A stretch of 8,286 nt of DNA, from the NCBI GenBank assembly GCA_938016235.1, contig CALLPU010000174.1, positions 1 to 8,286 of the forward strand, read 5' to 3'. Positions 6,538-8,286 of the stretch are shown here, in pieces. The notes below the pieces were generated by a model, which was not told the origin of the DNA, ran no database searches, and worked only from the letters and a program-made list of their open reading frames with translations. A program made the position numbers and the translations under genes. The DNA is from an uncultured Granulosicoccus sp. Its GTDB lineage: Bacteria; Pseudomonadota; Gammaproteobacteria; Granulosicoccales; Granulosicoccaceae. Positions within the stretch are counted from its first letter, which is position 1; each line of letters starts with the position of its first letter.

Positions 6538-6562
6538 GACTGCCACTGACACAGGTGCAGTC
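6538..6562 (+). repeat. Inverted repeat in the dnaJ leader
   Basis: GACTGCCAC (6538-6546) pairs with GTGCAGTC (6555-6562), eight base pairs with one bulged C and an 8-nt loop. It begins just past the T-tract of the preceding terminator and ends 28 nt before the dnaJ start. It could be an mRNA hairpin or an operator. No convincing sigma-70 or sigma-32 promoter for dnaJ was found around it. Confidence 0.45.
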
Positions 6563-6590
6563 AACTATCAGTACATCAGGTCGATAATTC

Positions 6591-7730
6591 ATGGCGCAAC
6601 GGGATTACTACGAAGTTTTGGGCGTGTCGAAAGACGTCTCCGAGGCTGATCTTAAAAAGGCATACAGACGCCTTGCGATGAAGTATCACCCCGATCGAAA
6701 TCCCGACGACACGGAAGCGATCGAGAAATTCAAGGAAGCCAAGGAAGCTTTCGAAATTCTCAAGAACAAGGAAAAGCGCGCTGCCTACGATCAGTTCGGT
6801 CACGCCGGCGTGAGTAATCAGCCCGGTGGTGGTGGTTTTGGCGGCGGTGCAGACATCAACGATATCTTCGGTGACGTCTTTGGGGATATCTTCGGCGGAG
6901 GTCGTCGCGGTGGTGGCGGTGGGCCCAGGGTCTATCGAGGAGATGACCTGCAGTACAACCTTGAGATCAGTCTGGAAGAAGCGGTCGCTGGTACCGCCAC
7001 CGAAATCAAGATACCCAACATGGTGGGCTGTGAGGTTTGTGACAGCAGCGGAGCCAAGCGAGGAACCTCTCCGTCAACGTGTTCTACCTGCCACGGCGTT
7101 GGCCAGGTGCGTATGCAGCAGGGATTCTTTTCTGTTCAACAGACGTGCCCGGCTTGTCGGGGGAAAGGAAAGGTCATTACTGATCCTTGCCCGAAGTGTC
7201 GTGGACAGGGCCGTGTTCAGAAAGAAAAGACCTTGTCGGTGAAGATTCCTGCTGGTGTTGATACCGGCGACAAGATAAGACTGTCCGGAGAAGGCGAAGC
7301 GAGTGACAGTGGTGGGCCAGCAGGCGACCTTTACGTGGCCATTGTGGTGAAAGCGCATCCCATATTCCAACGCGACGGAGCAGATCTTTTGTGCACGGTG
7401 CCTATCAATTTTGCAACGGCGGCGGTGGGTGGAGAACTGGAAGTTCCAACCCTTGATGGCAGGGTCAAACTGAAGGTACCAGCAGGCACGCAAACTGAGA
7501 AAACGTTCCGCTTACGAGGCAAAGGCGTCAAGCCAGTGCGTGGTGGAGCGGTGGGAGACCTGCTCGCCAAAGTGCGTGTGGAGACGCCCGTGCACCTGAA
7601 CAGTGAGCAAAAAGACTTGTTGATGAAGTTTCACGACACCATCAGTGGCAGTCATGCTCAGAAGCACAGCCCGCAGGCACACAGTTGGCTGGGCGGTGTT
7701 AAAAAGTTTTTTGATGACTTACGCGGTTAG
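6591..7730 (+). CDS. dnaJ: Chaperone DnaJ (Hsp40, class A)
   Basis: A complete 379-residue cochaperone, close to the E. coli length of 376. The J domain (about 1-70) carries H33-P34-D35, the motif that stimulates DnaK ATPase. A Gly/Phe-rich linker follows, with DIFGDVFGDIFGGGR. The zinc domain has eight cysteines, C147/C150, C164/C167, C186/C189 and C200/C203, each three residues beyond the E. coli position. The first repeat reads CEVCDSSG, with Ser152 where CxxCxGxG normally has Gly. The C-terminal substrate-binding and dimerisation domains follow (LSVKIPAGVDTGDKIRL, GGELEVPTLDGRVKLKVPAG, LRGKGVKPVRGG), ending GGVKKFFDDLRG. CAGG lies about 10 nt before the ATG. It is separated from dnaK by 179 nt with a strong terminator, so its expression may be partly uncoupled. 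Confidence 0.98.
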   Translation: MAQRDYYEVLGVSKDVSEADLKKAYRRLAMKYHPDRNPDDTEAIEKFKEAKEAFEILKNKEKRAAYDQFGHAGVSNQPGGGGFGGGADINDIFGDVFGDIFGGGRRGGGGGPRVYRGDDLQYNLEISLEEAVAGTATEIKIPNMVGCEVCDSSGAKRGTSPSTCSTCHGVGQVRMQQGFFSVQQTCPACRGKGKVITDPCPKCRGQGRVQKEKTLSVKIPAGVDTGDKIRLSGEGEASDSGGPAGDLYVAIVVKAHPIFQRDGADLLCTVPINFATAAVGGELEVPTLDGRVKLKVPAGTQTEKTFRLRGKGVKPVRGGAVGDLLAKVRVETPVHLNSEQKDLLMKFHDTISGSHAQKHSPQAHSWLGGVKKFFDDLRG

Positions 7731-7776
7731 ACGCCTGCGCAGCAGCAATTCCGAACGCCTTGAAGGTCACAGTACA

Positions 7777-8286
7777 CTAGGCGATACCCCGTACCCGCTC
7801 GCGATGCACGATATAGAGGCCGCTGCCAATGATGACGGTGGCACCGATGGCCGTGGTCATGCTTGGTGCGGTTTGCCAGATAATCAGGTCGAAGCCGATA
7901 GCCCACAAAATAGCGGTGTACTCGAACGGTGCTACAAGTGAGGCTTCGGACGTGGCAAATGCTGTTGTCATGAAATAGTGACCCGTCACAGCCAGCAGGG
8001 CCAGCCCAAACAACATGGCCAGGTTGATGGTGTCGAGCGGGTTCCAGAACCAGGGCAGTATTATCAGACTGATAAGTCCCACGCTAAGATTGAAGCTGAA
8101 CACCAGAGATGCCACGCTTTCGGTGGCTGACAGGTAGCGACCGCTGATAAACAGGATGGCGTACGTCGTGCTGCCTAGCAGTACCAGCAGATAGCCGGTG
8201 AGTTGCCCGCCACCCTGCGGACCTGCCACGATCAACACACCCACAAACCCGATAATGATGGACACCCATCGGTGCGGACCCACTTT
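7777..8286 (-). CDS. EamA/DMT-superfamily transporter, C-terminal half (5' end outside window)
   Basis: The frame is open to the right edge, so only about the last 169 residues are visible and the true start lies outside. The GTG at 8283 is internal. DMT/EamA proteins are inner-membrane carriers of about 300 residues with ten helices made from two EamA repeats; this is the second repeat. About six hydrophobic segments can be read: WVSIIIGFVGVLIVAG, then LTGYLLVLLGSTTYAILFI, SLVFSFNLSVGLISLIIL, a segment around LAMLFGLALLAVTGHYF, one around LVAPFEYTAILWAIGFDLI, and TTAIGATVIIGSGLYIV before a basic tail. The PFEYTAILWA segment and the GxxLIVxxGLYxxxRE-like end are typical of the family. The substrate cannot be told from sequence. 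It converges on dnaJ with a 46-nt gap in which I see no T-tract terminator. Confidence 0.88.
   Translation of the reverse strand, partial: KVGPHRWVSIIIGFVGVLIVAGPQGGGQLTGYLLVLLGSTTYAILFISGRYLSATESVASLVFSFNLSVGLISLIILPWFWNPLDTINLAMLFGLALLAVTGHYFMTTAFATSEASLVAPFEYTAILWAIGFDLIIWQTAPSMTTAIGATVIIGSGLYIVHRERVRGIA

Noticed and set aside
7756..7783. CGCCT / AGGCG repeat between dnaJ and the transporter as a shared terminator
   Set aside because: Five-base arms, an 18-nt loop and no T-tract in either direction.

Overview
The window looks like chromosomal DNA of a gammaproteobacterium. This rests on the order hrcA-grpE-dnaK-dnaJ, sigma-32 (RpoH)-type promoter motifs, an MnmC-type FAD domain, DnaK/DnaJ/GrpE sequences that align closely with the Escherichia coli proteins as I remember them, and moderately high GC. 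The genus cannot be named from sequence alone. No mobile element, CRISPR array, tRNA or rRNA was seen.

Layout. The left third is on the minus strand: ispG (MEP isoprenoid pathway), followed 30 nt downstream by a stand-alone MnmC2-like FAD oxidoreductase (tRNA wobble-uridine modification) that runs off the left edge. A 141-bp divergent region separates ispG from the plus-strand chaperone cluster: hrcA (heat-shock repressor), grpE (nucleotide exchange factor), dnaK (Hsp70) and dnaJ (Hsp40). A convergent EamA/DMT-family transporter on the minus strand enters from the right edge and ends 46 bp beyond dnaJ.

How it works together. DnaJ delivers clients to DnaK and stimulates its ATPase, GrpE releases ADP, and HrcA is expected to repress heat-shock genes. 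Strong sigma-32-like promoters lie before grpE (overlapping the hrcA stop codon) and before dnaK, each with a CTTGAAT -35 box and a 13-nt spacer. A large hairpin plus T-tract between dnaK and dnaJ is a terminator or the 3' end of a small RNA. No canonical CIRCE operator was found. Instead, a different inverted repeat with the same 9-nt spacing lies just upstream of hrcA.

Main anomaly. dnaK carries a clean in-frame deletion of 32 residues (96 nt) in the nucleotide-binding domain. It fuses the start of the phosphate-2 loop to the GGEDFD segment and removes the equivalents of E. coli residues 198-229, including Thr199. Landmarks on both sides keep E. coli numbering with an exact shift of 32. The product should not be a working ATPase, so this is either a real lesion or a repeat-mediated assembly collapse.
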